64,000 nt of DNA from Gerris lacustris (Eukaryota > Arthropoda > Insecta > Hemiptera > Gerridae), in contig OX578277.1 in NCBI GenBank assembly GCA_951217055.1, positions 60,260,173 through 60,324,172 of the forward strand, read 5' to 3'. The translations under genes and the position numbers were made by a program. Shown here piece by piece: positions 26,024 through 36,741 of the stretch. The notes below the pieces were generated by a model. The model searched no databases. It was not told the DNA's origin and saw only the letters and a program-made list of their open reading frames with translations. Every line of letters begins with the position of its first letter. Position 1 is the first letter of the stretch.

Positions 26024-26629
26024 AGGTTTAAGTAAAGTTGTAACAAAGATATTAGATAAACAATTTATTAATATTTTATTTTTTTACAATGAAGCCACCT
26101 GATAAATAATTAATTATATACCTACGAGTATTTGAATGTTATAAAGTCCACAGTAAAATCATTGGGTAGCTCATCTATCGTGACCCGATCTTATCTTATC
26201 CAATTAGAGTACTCGCTGTAAACCATAATTTTTAAATAATAACAATTATTAGTTTTAGGCTCACGAAATTAGGATACATCAATTTATTGACGTTTTTCTA
26301 CGTCGTTTCTTTCATATCTTACGATTAGATCCAATATAATTTGAAATAAAATAAAAAAAATCAGACAATATATTTTTATTTATTTATTTCAATTTATCTT
26401 TTTTGACAAAAACTATTTTGGTCTTATAGCCCATCAAATTAGACCCAAAAATGATCGCGTGAAAAAAAAATGTGCGAGACTCTCACGCATTAGAAGTGAA
26501 ACTAAAGTCCTAGAAACAGAATAAACATATGAAATATGTGTATGAAATATGTGTATGAAATAGCACAATAACCCTTATTTTAACGTTTGGACGTGATTTC
26601 CACAAATTAAAATAATAGAATAGGTGGCA
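26024..26629. other. No gene recognised
   Basis: AT-rich spacer. A local triplication of a 'gaaatatgtgtat' unit lies at 26530-26560. Nothing else is supported. Confidence 0.4.
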
Positions 26630-26810
26630 CTTCTTTAGACTGTTACTCTCCTTATAAAAAAAATAGAGGGGAGTAAGAATCTAAAGAAGGTGTAGGGAAT
26701 GTTCTTCTTTAGACCTTTACTCCCCTTATAAAAAAAATAGAGGGGAGTAAGAATCTAAAGAAGGTGTAGGGAATGTTCTTCTTTAGACTGTTACTCCCCT
26801 TATAAAAAAA
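26630..26810. repeat. 74-bp hairpin tandem array, left part
   Basis: Units start at 26630, 26704 and 26778 (period 74). Each unit contains CTTCTTTAGACTGTTACTCC, a TATAAAAAAAATA centre, then GGGGAGTAAGAATCTAAAGAAG, so each can fold into a hairpin of about 21 bp. The array resumes at 27429 after repeat R2. Confidence 0.9.
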
Positions 26811-27421
26811 TCGGTCCGAGACAACTCAGACAAACTTTCTCATATAAGAGTTTATAATTACTTAGCCCAGTGTTCCCATTTATTAGTTTTCAAATGTACA
26901 TTTAAATATTATTGAACATTTCATCAAAATTTATCATAAAAATAACTTCTCCTGGTCGGGGAATCGAACCCGGGCTCTCTCCGTCCGCGTTTTAAGCTAA
27001 TATCTCAGGAACTAGATTTTTCCCGGGGAAACGGCTTATATCGTTGGATTCGTATTCAAATGGACTACATTTTAGAATTTTTTAATCAAAATCGTCGGAA
27101 CCGTTTTCGAGAAATAATTTTTTTTCATGTTTTTTCAGAGTTTTTGGGGGGTAGCGCCCCCAAATTTAGAGCTAAAATTCATTTCTCGATTTCGCTTCGG
27201 GGTATGATTTTTCTGAACATGTATGCCAAATTTCGTCAAAATCGGCCCAGTAGTTTGGGCTCCAGGCGTCTGCACAGACGACAGACAGACGACAGACGAC
27301 AGACAGACATTTTTTAAAAACCACTTTTTTGGACTCAGGGGACCTCAAAACGTGTAAATCCATCAAAATCTCAAAATCGAATTTTCGCGCCATCACAATA
27401 CTTTCTCTTTATATGAGAAAG
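26811..27421 (+). repeat. Dispersed repeat R2 (about 600 bp), copy 2
   Basis: Inverted relative to copy 1 (18565-19163). Starts TCGGTCCGAGACAACTCAG and ends TATATGAGAAAGT next to an A run. It contains a (GACAGAC)n tract (27275-27306) and, inverted, the T-arm-like 'cggggaatcgaacccg' (26956-26971). It has inserted into the A-rich centre of one unit of the 74-bp hairpin array, giving a relative age. The frames read through it are incidental. Confidence 0.85.
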
Positions 27422-27428
27422 TAAAAAA

Positions 27429-27695
27429 AGAGGGGAGTAACAATCTAAAGAAGGTGTAGGGAATGTTTTTCTTTAGACTGTTACTCCCCTTATAAAAAAA
27501 TAGAGGGGAGTAACAATCTAAAGAAGGTGTAGGGAATGTTCTTCTTTAGACTGTTACTCCCCTTATAAAACAGAAGTGTGATATTCCCTTGTCCAAATGT
27601 ACATTGGACTAAACATCCCTTTTCCTTTATAGTTATTTAGTCTGTCATTTATATTCTAAAACAACATAGGGGAGTAACAATCTAAAGAAGTACCG
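27429..27695. repeat. 74-bp hairpin tandem array, right part
   Basis: Continuation of the array at 26630 with units near 27468 and 27541 (period 73-74) and a final half unit ending GGGGAGTAACAATCTAAAGAAG at about 27662-27691. Outer ends of the whole array (GGCACTTCTTTAGA and TCTAAAGAAGTACC) form an inverted repeat. It may therefore be a MITE that expanded internally. Confidence 0.85.
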
Positions 27696-27703
27696 AATAG
27701 GCC

Positions 27704-27908
27704 AGTCAAATTAGACATTAAATTCGCAAAGAGTGATGTAGTTCTATTTTTTTATATGTTGTTCGGACCAGTTAGGGTAATGTGATCAATGATCCTAAGT
27801 TTGTAGCTTCAAAAAACCTGAGCTGGCTGCGTAATAAGTGAAAAAACTGACTTTTTTTAGGTCTTGCTGTATTCCTCGTAAACTATGCGTTATTCGAGGT
27901 TAGTTGTT
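27704..27908 (+). repeat. Long-TIR element fragment, BEL insertion target
   Basis: Starts TAGGCCAGTCAAATTAG and follows the terminal arm of the 4513-6778 family, diverged. The BEL/Pao element has inserted at its right edge; the sequence resumes after 34169. Confidence 0.65.
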
Positions 27909-27913
27909 CTCAC

Positions 27914-28181
27914 TGGATGGATGTGGATTGAATAAGTAAAAACACATTTGGATAGAGATTGAGATTGTAAAAGAAATGGTATAATAAAAAAAAATATAGG
28001 AAGCGGACTGTAAAGAATGGAAGTAGTGTGTGCATGAAAGTAGTTAAGACTCTGAAGTAAGACTGAACGAGAAACAAGGAAGGGTGGGATACTAGAGGTA
28101 AGGTAAAGAGAGGGGGAGACAAAGTCCCCCACTACTCTAACTAGGATTCACAGGAGCACCAGCTACTACCACTTCCTAACA
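27914..28181 (-). repeat. BEL/Pao 3' LTR
   Basis: 268 bp, matching 33897-34164 with no difference seen by eye. On the coding strand it begins TGTTAGGAAGTGG and ends CATCCATCCA. Confidence 0.95.
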
Positions 28182-28359
28182 TTCCGCCGCCTGTTGGCAA
28201 CAACAAAAAAAAGTTACATAAATTCAAAGGTTATAAAAGAAAATTAAAATAACACAAAATTAAATTTTTAAGAAAAATTGAGAAAGTAAAAAAAAGTTTG
28301 AAAAATTGAAGTTAGACATAACAACAAAAGGAAAATTAAGTATAACATAAGCATAAAGG

Positions 28360-28622
28360 TTAAGTCTGGTGACTTCTTGACTGGTCGAAAGGTAGTGGAC
28401 ACAAACGGTTTATTGCTCTTTTCGTGAGTCCACTAGACGTCTTGACGGTGGCCACACGAGGGATGCCGTCTCTTCCGGGATGAAGTTCGATAATTCTAGT
28501 TAAGGACCATCGCGTCGGTGGCAGGTTGTCTTCCTTAAGCAGAACTAAATCACCAGGTTGGGGATGCTCTCCAGGTATTCTCCACTTTACCCGTTGCTGG
28601 TAATTGTTTAAACCAACGCTTC
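28360..28622 (-). pseudogene. BEL integrase C-terminal part, frameshifted
   Basis: This is the conserved BEL/Pao tail after the integrase core. It reads NNYQQRVKW, then PGDLVLLKEDNLPPTRW, RIIELHPGRDGIPRVATVKT and a closing RLCPLPF. It is out of frame with the preceding core by one base near 28605-28622. In an intact element the two pieces form one polypeptide ending the Pol protein, probably DNA-binding in function. The stop is about 180 bases before the 3' LTR. Confidence 0.85.
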
Positions 28623-29440
28623 CAGAACTGGTTATGTACATATTGCACACGTCTCCATCTAGTTATCAAGGGTAATTTTGAATTGTTGTCTTCATAGTCA
28701 GGTAGGATGAATAATGCTTGTCCTGTTAAGAAGTGAGCTGGTGTCAATGGTTGAAGATCACTCGGACTTGAGGATAATGGAGACAGAGGGCGTGAATTTA
28801 AACATGCCTCGACTTGTACTATTAGTGTATTCATTTCTTCGAAATTAAACATACATTGATTCATTGCACGACGCAAATAATGCTTCATAGACTTAACCGC
28901 ACTCTCATAGAGCCCACCAAAACTCGGAGATCGTGCAGGAATGAACCTAAACTTAATTTGTTCATTTTCAAATTGTTTAAGGATAGAATTTTGGAAATGT
29001 TTATTACTTATAAACTTATAGAGGTCGGTTAGGTACCTGTTTGCACCAACAAAATTTTTAGCGTTATCACAAAACACAGTATGGCATAAACCACGTCTAC
29101 TAATAAATCTTCGAAAGGCAGCAATAAAAGCTTCGGCGGTAAGACTACTAACTAATTCCAAGTGACAAGCTCTTGTCGCCATGCACACAAATATGCATAT
29201 GTAGCTTTTAACTGAAGGGGAATTTCTATGGGTGTTCAGTTTGGTTAGAATAGGTCCAGCAAAGTCAATACCAACTTTAGAAAATGGTTTAGAAACACAT
29301 ATGCGTTCAGCAGGAAGATTACCCATTAAGTATTTACTAGATTTGGGCATGAATTTAAAGCATAAAATACATTGATGTGTGACTTGCTTACAGAGATTTC
29401 TACCATTAATTGGCCAAAATTTAGTCCTAATCAGATATAG
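28550..29440 (-). pseudogene. BEL/Pao integrase core, frameshifted both sides
   Basis: A retroviral-type DDE integrase that would insert the cDNA into host DNA. Reading from about 29440, the zinc-binding region ends RTKFWPINGR and H-C--C. The catalytic core follows with D in VGIDFAGP, D in FCDNAKNFVGA and E in FGGLYESAVKSMK, so all three metal-binding acids are present. LTPAHFLTG and the YVHNQFWKRW block follow. It is out of frame with the upstream pol ORF by one base near 29446-29453 and with its own tail near 28610. In the intact family it is the C-terminal part of Pol. Confidence 0.9.
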
Positions 29441-32400
29441 AAGTGTTGGGTCCTGGATGAAAATAAAAATAATGAAAGTGTTCTACAATTAACTTAGTTA
29501 GAACAAATGCAACAGTCTTATAAAGTTTAGACCAAGAGGAGAAACGAGTTAAGTCAATTAAATTGCTTAAAGAATTGTTGGGAATAGCCACTAGAATATT
29601 TATTGGAGAAGGTTTAATTTCCGGTGGTTCAAAGGTTGGATCTAGGATTGGTGTTGAAAACGAATCTTGGTCGAGTAACCATGTAGGACCATGCAACCAA
29701 AATGATAATCGATTAATAAATGTGAGTGGATCAGAGCCTCGAGATAGGAGATCACTAGGGTTATCCTTACTTTGGACATGAAACCAAGAACCAGAATAAG
29801 TGAGGTGTTGGATAGTTGCAACCCGGTTGCTGACAAATGTTTTCCACTTTGATGACTCTCCAGCGATCCAATGTAACACTATTGTAGAGTCAGACCAAAA
29901 ATAAATACGTCTTAATTTCAATTTAGGCAAAGTATCGAGTACTTTCTTGAATAGTTTACTTAATATTAGAGCAGCACATAATTCGAGGCGTGGAAGAGAA
30001 ATCTTTTTTATGGGAGCGACCTTGGATTTTGAACACAATAGATTACACTGAGGAGATTGACCATGAAAGATAGATTTGATATAAATGCAAGCACCAAAAG
30101 CGAGTTCACTTGCATCACAGAAAGCGTGTATCTCTAAAGCGTCTGGATGTAAGGAGGAATTTATAAAATACCTTGGAATTTCAATGTTTTGGATGTTGGA
30201 TAAGTCAGAAATGTATGATAACCATTTATCAGCTAAATCTTTGGATAAAATATCATCCCATTCAATTTTTTCACACCAAAGGAGTTGAATAAATATCTTT
30301 GCTCTAGAGATTAAAGGGCCGAGGAGACCTAAGGGATCGTATATTTTTGAAATCTGAGACAACACGGACCTTTTAGTGACGAGAAACTCTGTTGGAAAAT
30401 TTACTTTAAACTTGAAGACGTCTTCAGAAGGGATCCAAGTGACACCTAGTGTTTTTATTCCTTCATCTTTTGTTAAATCTAAAGAGAAAACGGGATCAGA
30501 ATTAATGTTTTTTAAGGATTCTAAAAAGGATTTATTATTAGAACAAAATTTGCGAAGTTTTAGTCCACCTTTATCAAGTAGTGCGACTAATTCTTTTTGT
30601 AAGTTTTCCAATTCTATAAGGGTATCAGTTCCTGTTAAAATGTCATCGACATAAGTATCTTCGAGAAGACACGAAGCAGCATGTGGAAATGATTTAGCTT
30701 CATCGTAAGCTAGTTGGCGGAGGGATCTCAAAGCTAGATAGGGAGCACTCTTTGTTCCGTAAGTGACTGTTAATAACGCATAAACACTGATTTCCTCAGA
30801 GGAATCATCTCTCCAATATATAAGTTGAAAAGGAATATCGGAATCTGAAATAAGGAATTGCCTGTACATTTTCACAGCGTCAGCTGTTAATACAAACAAA
30901 TGCGATCGGAAACGGAGTAATATTGTAAAAGCCTCTTGTTGAAGAGCGGGTCCTGATTCTAGGATATCATTTAAAGACTTTCCGCTAGAGGTAGGCATAG
31001 AAGCATTAAAAACAACTCTGATCTTTGTAGTCAGACTGTCGTCTTTGATTACCTCTCTGTGAGGAATAAAATAATGAGAAGAGGATTGGATTGTGCTTAC
31101 TTCATCAGAGGAGAGTTTTCTCATATGACCTAATGTAATATACTCTTGGATAAATGATTTATACTGTTGATAAAGATCTGGATTATTAATTAACTTACGT
31201 TCGAGTGATAAAAACTTACGAAGAGCTGATTCGGAAGAGTTACCTAGAGCTGAGGGGTTTTCTTTGAAAGGCAAACTAACTACATAACGTCCTGAGGAAT
31301 CGCGTGATACCGTGGAGTTATAATACTCTTCAACTTTCTGATCTTGAAGTGACAGCTTTTGGGTACCTTTAATTTCTTCAAGTTCCCAAAACTTGGATAG
31401 CTGTAAGTCTAAACTTTGATCTATTTGGATTGTAAGGCATTTGTGATGGTTTAATTCAGAATATAGGTACTTGCCAGCTAGGACATGTCCTAACTTAGTG
31501 TCATAAATAATTGGAATTTCATCATTAACTTTGATTTGTTTACCAGAAAAAATATCATAGGATACCTCCGCTCCGAGTAATAAGTCAACTTTCGACGGAA
31601 TATTAAAAGTAGGATCGGCTAAGGAAATGTCAGGTGGTAAACACCAAGATGAAGAATCAACATGAGATTGTGGAAGATTTCCTGTGATACTAGGAAGGAC
31701 ATAAAAATGAAGAGGTATATTATACCCATTGAATCGAGATTGTATTACTGCAGTAACACAGTAATGTACCACAGATTGTGACTGACCGATACCTTGGATT
31801 GGAGCAAAAACTTTATTGCGTTTTAAGTTTAATTGCTGGGCTAACGATGATGATATAAAGTTTTCCTGAGAACCACTGTCGAGCAAACAACGAGCTGGCA
31901 AAGAACAGGAATTAGAAGACGAACCAATATTAACTAACGCGGTGGCCAGTAATACTTGGTGATTAGTTACATTGTCTCGGGTACACATAGCAATGTTTGG
32001 ATGAGTCGATGTGTTGGTTAATGAAGAATTTTGTACTCCTTTAGAGGATGGCTGATTAATTTTATTCGTACACAACAGGGTATGATGTTTTAACCCACAG
32101 TTAAAACACCTCCTAGTGCTAAAACATGATTCTACAGGATGTTTGTGAAAGCAATTTAAACATAAATTTTTCTCTTTAATTTTACTTAATCGTTGAGGGA
32201 TACTCAAGGCATTGAATGAAGGACATAAGTAAATTCTATGACGTTGGTTACAAATTACACAAGGATATTTCCATTTAGATTCAGAAATGTCAGGCCTTTT
32301 AATAGGATTTGTCTCGATAGATGGTAATGATCGGTTATGAGTCTCTACGAAACTTTGATTCGGTTTGAAATTCTTTGTAGGATTGGCGCTATAATTGTTT

Positions 32401-33464
32401 TTATAGGAAAATTTATTATGTTGATGACTATTGGCTGATGAAACAGGAATTGAATTGGTATTAATATTAAAAGAAGTCTGGAGAATATTCAATTGTTTAA
32501 TTAAAAAATTGTCTATATCTGATAGGGTAGGAATGTGACCAGTAAAGGTTTCTTCAAACCGCTTAACCAGTTTTTTGTCTAATTTGGAAATAATCAATGG
32601 AACAAGTATAAAATCTGATTGTTCTACTTGTTCATTTAAGGATCTTAATGCTCTGATATGTTTGAAATACTCATTGTGTAACTCAGAAAGTTCTTTAAAT
32701 GAATCTGATTTCATTTTAGGAAGGTTAATCAAAGTTTCAACATGACTGCTAGATATTAATCTTTTATTATCGTAGCGGGTAGTTACTATTTCCCAAGCTG
32801 TCAAATAATTAGCGTCAGTGATAGGGAGGTTATCAATTAAATCATAAGCGTGAGAAGTTAAACATGATTTTAGGTAATGCATTTTCATTGTATTAGCCAT
32901 AGAAGAATTAGTATGAATAAGGGAAGTAAAATTATCTTTAAATGAAGTCCAGGATTTAAAATCTCCCGAAAAAGTGGGTAATTTAATTTCTGGGAGTTTT
33001 ATTGACTTTAAAGTTTTATTTGTAGAGCAAGGCTGAACACAAGAAGTGGGTCTAGGCGGTGAGAGATTAAAAGATTTCACGGAAGGTTCTGGGGTGTCAG
33101 CTGATAAGGGACTTCTAGATAAACAGATAGGGGGGTTCAACAAAGAGCGATACGCCGCTAAGGCAGCAAAGTATTTGGACTCGAACTCTTCCACATCATC
33201 ATAATAATCTTTTTTATCTACACTACACATTTCTAGATCCTGCACGATCTCTTCATAATTGGATAGGATAGGAATAAGACGATCATGTCTAATCGCAACT
33301 TGCTCTTTATCAATGTCATTATTACAAGTCTTAATAAAATTTTCAAACCGTGCAAGTTGTGCCTCAATATGGTTTTTACGTGTTAACAAGGATTTTAACA
33401 CGCCATTATCATTACTCACTTCCATTTCTTGGTGTTTGGATTGTCTTTGTTTTTTAGGAGGCAT
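29427..33464 (-). CDS. BEL/Pao Gag-Pro-RT-RNaseH polyprotein
   Basis: One long ORF. The start is taken as the Met at 33464 (MPPKKQRQSKHQ) because the 31 upstream codons are hydrophobic and AT-rich. Approximate domains: coiled Gag region 1-390; Cys/His zinc-knuckle cluster 400-455 (CVICNQRH, CLNCFHKHPVESC, CFNCGLKHHTLLC); aspartic protease near 530 (LLDSGSQENF); reverse transcriptase 780-1000 with the catalytic YVDDILTG near 939; RNase H from about 1118 (HAFCDASELAFGACIY). After FSSWSKLYKTVAFVL the usual linker of about 100 residues is absent and the frame jumps to LTKLIVEHFH (about 29495), then ends early. It copies element RNA into cDNA in virus-like particles. It is unrelated in function to the neighbouring receptor genes. 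Confidence 0.93.
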   Translation of the reverse strand: MPPKKQRQSKHQEMEVSNDNGVLKSLLTRKNHIEAQLARFENFIKTCNNDIDKEQVAIRHDRLIPILSNYEEIVQDLEMCSVDKKDYYDDVEEFESKYFAALAAYRSLLNPPICLSRSPLSADTPEPSVKSFNLSPPRPTSCVQPCSTNKTLKSIKLPEIKLPTFSGDFKSWTSFKDNFTSLIHTNSSMANTMKMHYLKSCLTSHAYDLIDNLPITDANYLTAWEIVTTRYDNKRLISSSHVETLINLPKMKSDSFKELSELHNEYFKHIRALRSLNEQVEQSDFILVPLIISKLDKKLVKRFEETFTGHIPTLSDIDNFLIKQLNILQTSFNINTNSIPVSSANSHQHNKFSYKNNYSANPTKNFKPNQSFVETHNRSLPSIETNPIKRPDISESKWKYPCVICNQRHRIYLCPSFNALSIPQRLSKIKEKNLCLNCFHKHPVESCFSTRRCFNCGLKHHTLLCTNKINQPSSKGVQNSSLTNTSTHPNIAMCTRDNVTNHQVLLATALVNIGSSSNSCSLPARCLLDSGSQENFISSSLAQQLNLKRNKVFAPIQGIGQSQSVVHYCVTAVIQSRFNGYNIPLHFYVLPSITGNLPQSHVDSSSWCLPPDISLADPTFNIPSKVDLLLGAEVSYDIFSGKQIKVNDEIPIIYDTKLGHVLAGKYLYSELNHHKCLTIQIDQSLDLQLSKFWELEEIKGTQKLSLQDQKVEEYYNSTVSRDSSGRYVVSLPFKENPSALGNSSESALRKFLSLERKLINNPDLYQQYKSFIQEYITLGHMRKLSSDEVSTIQSSSHYFIPHREVIKDDSLTTKIRVVFNASMPTSSGKSLNDILESGPALQQEAFTILLRFRSHLFVLTADAVKMYRQFLISDSDIPFQLIYWRDDSSEEISVYALLTVTYGTKSAPYLALRSLRQLAYDEAKSFPHAASCLLEDTYVDDILTGTDTLIELENLQKELVALLDKGGLKLRKFCSNNKSFLESLKNINSDPVFSLDLTKDEGIKTLGVTWIPSEDVFKFKVNFPTEFLVTKRSVLSQISKIYDPLGLLGPLISRAKIFIQLLWCEKIEWDDILSKDLADKWLSYISDLSNIQNIEIPRYFINSSLHPDALEIHAFCDASELAFGACIYIKSIFHGQSPQCNLLCSKSKVAPIKKISLPRLELCAALILSKLFKKVLDTLPKLKLRRIYFWSDSTIVLHWIAGESSKWKTFVSNRVATIQHLTYSGSWFHVQSKDNPSDLLSRGSDPLTFINRLSFWLHGPTWLLDQDSFSTPILDPTFEPPEIKPSPINILVAIPNNSLSNLIDLTRFSSWSKLYKTVAFVLTKLIVEHFHYFYFHPGPNTSISD

Positions 33465-33859
33465 AATGACAATGTAAAAAAAGAACTTAAAAATAAGATA
33501 AAATAAAATAAATACCTTGTAGTTATGAGAGGCACATAAAAAGTAATTGTAAAACAAAACTCACAGATTTGATACGAACTAGTTCTTGGATCATAACTAT
33601 AAAGTTTTCTTGGATAGGCTTCTTGAAGTAGAAAGTCTTTGCACTTACAACAACGGACTTTAAAAAACAAAACAGTTCGTAAATTACCGGTAAACGTAAT
33701 TTAAGCGTCAATAAACATGGATAAAACACACACAAAACCGGTGTAACGGAATTAGGCTATACTACACACACACTATAATAAACCGTTTACTTAAATTGGA
33801 TTATCAAAACACTTGGATTAAAAAAGTTTAGTTTAAATTAAATAATTGTTCGGAAGAAG

Positions 33860-33896
33860 GAAGACCACTAGTATCCGGCCCAAAGGACCAAAATTA
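33860..33896 (-). promoter_or_regulatory. BEL primer-binding region (putative)
   Basis: The coding strand directly after the 5' LTR reads TAATTTTGGTCCTTTGGGCC. A TGG-initial match to a tRNA 3' end a few bases inside the LTR is the usual primer site. The tRNA species is not identified. Confidence 0.4.
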
Positions 33897-34164
33897 TGGA
33901 TGGATGTGGATTGAATAAGTAAAAACACATTTGGATAGAGATTGAGATTGTAAAAGAAATGGTATAATAAAAAAAAATATAGGAAGCGGACTGTAAAGAA
34001 TGGAAGTAGTGTGTGCATGAAAGTAGTTAAGACTCTGAAGTAAGACTGAACGAGAAACAAGGAAGGGTGGGATACTAGAGGTAAGGTAAAGAGAGGGGGA
34101 GACAAAGTCCCCCACTACTCTAACTAGGATTCACAGGAGCACCAGCTACTACCACTTCCTAACA
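33897..34164 (-). repeat. BEL/Pao 5' LTR
   Basis: The 268-bp partner of 27914-28181, followed by the CTCAC duplication at 34165. Promoter and polyadenylation signals of the element would lie here. No clear TATA box was singled out. Confidence 0.95.
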
Positions 34165-34169
34165 CTCAC

Positions 34170-34490
34170 TATTTCTACAGTTCAATAAATTTACAAATAT
34201 TTAAATCCAACGGCAAGTCTGTACGTCTAATAGGTTCCGAGATATGACTCTTCATAAATTGGCAATTTTTTTTTCCAAAAAATGAACATTTTAAGTGTTA
34301 TTCTTGCTATGGATTTTGGGCCTCACTTCCTCTGATCTTGTTCTCAGATTAGTTTTTTTGCTAGTTGGCCCACTAATAATAGCAAACTATTATTCCATAT
34401 TGGAGCCTGTGGACAGTATATTACAATCAATCAATTTGGATATTCATCAGTGTATAATAAGCATATTAACAGGATTTTAAATGCAATTAA
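34170..34490. other. No gene recognised
   Basis: Unique-looking AT-rich sequence between the BEL target duplication and the A-rich satellite. The 61-codon frame inside has hydrophobic content but no motif. Confidence 0.4.
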
Positions 34491-35287
34491 AGGACATCAT
34501 AAAAATAAAAAAAATCATAAATATAAAATATGAAAAAAAAATCCTAAAAAAAATCCAAAAAAAAAAAAAAAAATCATAAAAATAAAATATGAAAAAAAAA
34601 TCATAAAAAAAAAAAAAAAAAAAAATCATAAATATAAAATATGAAAAAAAAATCCTAAAAAAAAAAAAAATGAAATATGAAAAAAACAAAAAATGAAATA
34701 TGAAAAAAAATCCTAAAAATAAGATATGAAAAAAAAATCCTAAAAAAAAAATATGAAAAATAATCCAAAAAAAAAATATCCAAAAAACAAAATCCAAAAA
34801 AAAAAAAACCATAAAAATAAAATATCAAAAAAAAAAAAAATCATAAAAATAAAATATCAAAAAAAATCTTAAAAAAAAATCCTAAAAATAAAATATCAAA
34901 AAAAATCTTTAAAAAAAAAAAAAAAAATCATAAAAATAAAATATCAAAAAAAATCATAAAAATAAAATATGAAAAAAAAATCCTAAAAAAAAAAAAAAAA
35001 AAAAATCATAAAAATAAAATATGAAAAAAAAATATAAAAAAAAATCCTAAAAAAAAAAAAAAAAAAAAAAATCCTAAAAAAAAATATGAAAAAAAATCCT
35101 AAAGGAAAAAAAAAAGGATTTTTTTCATATTTTATATTTATGATTTTTTTTTTTAGGATTTTTAAAAAAAAAAAAAAAACCAAAAAAAAAATCATAAAAA
35201 TAAAATATGAAAAAAAATCCTAAAAATAAAATATGAAAAAAAATCCTAAAAAAAAAAAAAAAAAAAATCATAAAAATAAAATATCCT

Positions 35288-35319
<32 letters not shown>

Positions 35320-35969
35320 AAAATAAAATATCAAAAAAAAAAAAAAAATCATAAAAATAAAATATCAAAAAAAAAAAAAAAAATCATAAAAATAAAATAT
35401 CAAAAAAAAAAAAAAAAATCATAAAAATAAAAAATCAAAAAAATCATAAAAATAAAATATCAAAAAAAATCCTAAAAATAAAATGAAAAAAAATCATAAA
35501 AAAAAAAAAAAAAAAATCATAAAAATAAAATATCAAAAAAATTCCTAAAAAAAAAAAAAAAAAAAAAAAATCCTAAAAAAAATATGAAAAAAAAAATCTT
35601 AAAAAAAAAAATAAAAAAAAAAAAATAAAAAAAATCTTAAAAATAAAATATCAAAAAAAAATCTTAAAAAAAAAAAAAAAAATCATAAAAATAAAATATC
35701 AAAAAAATTCCTAAAAAAAAAAAAAAAAAAAAAAAAAATCCTAAAAAAAATATTTAAAAAAAAATCCTAAAAAAAAAAAAAAAAAAATCCTAAAAATAAA
35801 ATATCAAAAAAAAATCTTAAAAAAAAAATCCTAAAAATAAAATATCAAAAAAAAATCTTAAAAAAAAAAAAAAAAAAAAAAATCCTAAAAAAAATATTAA
35901 AAAAAAAATCCTAAAAAAAAAAAAAAAAAAAATCTTAAAAAAAAAAAGAAAAAATCTTAAAAAAAAAAA

Positions 35970-36009
<40 letters not shown>

Positions 36010-36073
36010 TAAAAATAAAATATCAAAAAAAAATCTTAAAAAAAAAAAAAAAAAATCATAAAAATAAAATATC

Positions 36074-36117
<44 letters not shown>

Positions 36118-36217
36118 TAAAAATAAAATATCAAAAAAAAATCTTAAAAAAAAAAAAAAAATCCTAAAAATAAAATATCAAAAAAAAAATCTTAAAAAAA
36201 AAAAAAAATCCTAAAAA

Positions 36218-36259
<42 letters not shown>

Positions 36260-36568
36260 TAAAAATAAAATATCAAAAAAAAATCTTAAAAAAAAAAAAA
36301 AAATCCTAAAAATAAAATATCAAAAAAAAAATCTTAAAAAAAAAAAAAAATCCTAAAAAAAATATAAAAAAAAAAATCCTAAAAAAAAAAAAAAAAAAAA
36401 TCCTAAAAATAAAATATCAAAAAAAAATCTTAAAAAAAAAAAAAAAATCCTAAAAATAAAATATCAAAAAAAAAATCTTAAAAAAAAAAAAAAATCCTAA
36501 AAAAAATATAAAAAAAAAAATCCTAAAAAAAAAAAAAAAAAAAATCCTAAAAATAAAATATCAAAAAA

Positions 36569-36608
<40 letters not shown>

Positions 36609-36738
36609 TAAAAATAAAATAAAAAAAAAAAATCTTAAAAAAAAAAATAAAATAAAAAAAAAAAATCTTAAAAAAAAAAAAAAAAAATCATAAAAATAAA
36701 ATATCAAAAAAAAATCTTAAAAAAAAAATCTTAAAAAA
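34491..36738. repeat. A-run satellite, left (A-strand) arm
   Basis: About 2.25 kb of oligo-A tracts (8-30 A) separated by short punctuation words: TCATAAAAATAAAATATG, TCCTAAAAATAAAATATC, TCTTAAAA. Words near the left edge are mostly TCATA/ATATG type and those towards the centre mostly TCCTA/TCTTA/ATATC type, so the array has internal evolution. A short T-strand inversion lies at about 35118-35166. All FFFIFF-type frames here are artefacts. Confidence 0.95.
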
Positions 36739-36741
36739 AAA

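Larger units (their letters stand above)
27914..34164 (-). mobile_element. BEL/Pao LTR retrotransposon, defective
   Basis: A complete LTR-to-LTR insertion on the minus strand, 6251 bp. The 5-bp duplication CTCAC flanks it (27909-27913 and 34165-34169). The 268-bp LTRs start TG and end CA on the coding strand and appear identical. Domain order is gag with zinc knuckles, aspartic protease, reverse transcriptase, RNase H, integrase, as in BEL/Pao. A purine-rich GGCGGCGGAA precedes the 3' LTR (28182-28191) as a polypurine tract. A segment between RNase H and integrase is missing and two frameshifts break integrase, so it cannot be autonomous. Confidence 0.95.

Noticed and set aside
27060..27317. 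Repeated frame MDYILEFFNQNRRNRF
   Set aside because: It is the dispersed repeat R2 read in one frame; copies are broken in the others and no start context is conserved.
27890..28132. Ser/Pro/Phe-rich frames duplicated at 33833-34115
   Set aside because: Both lie within the BEL LTRs, which are non-coding.
29563..30654. Plus-strand frames inside the BEL pol region
   Set aside because: They are shadows of the minus-strand polyprotein, which has all the recognised motifs.
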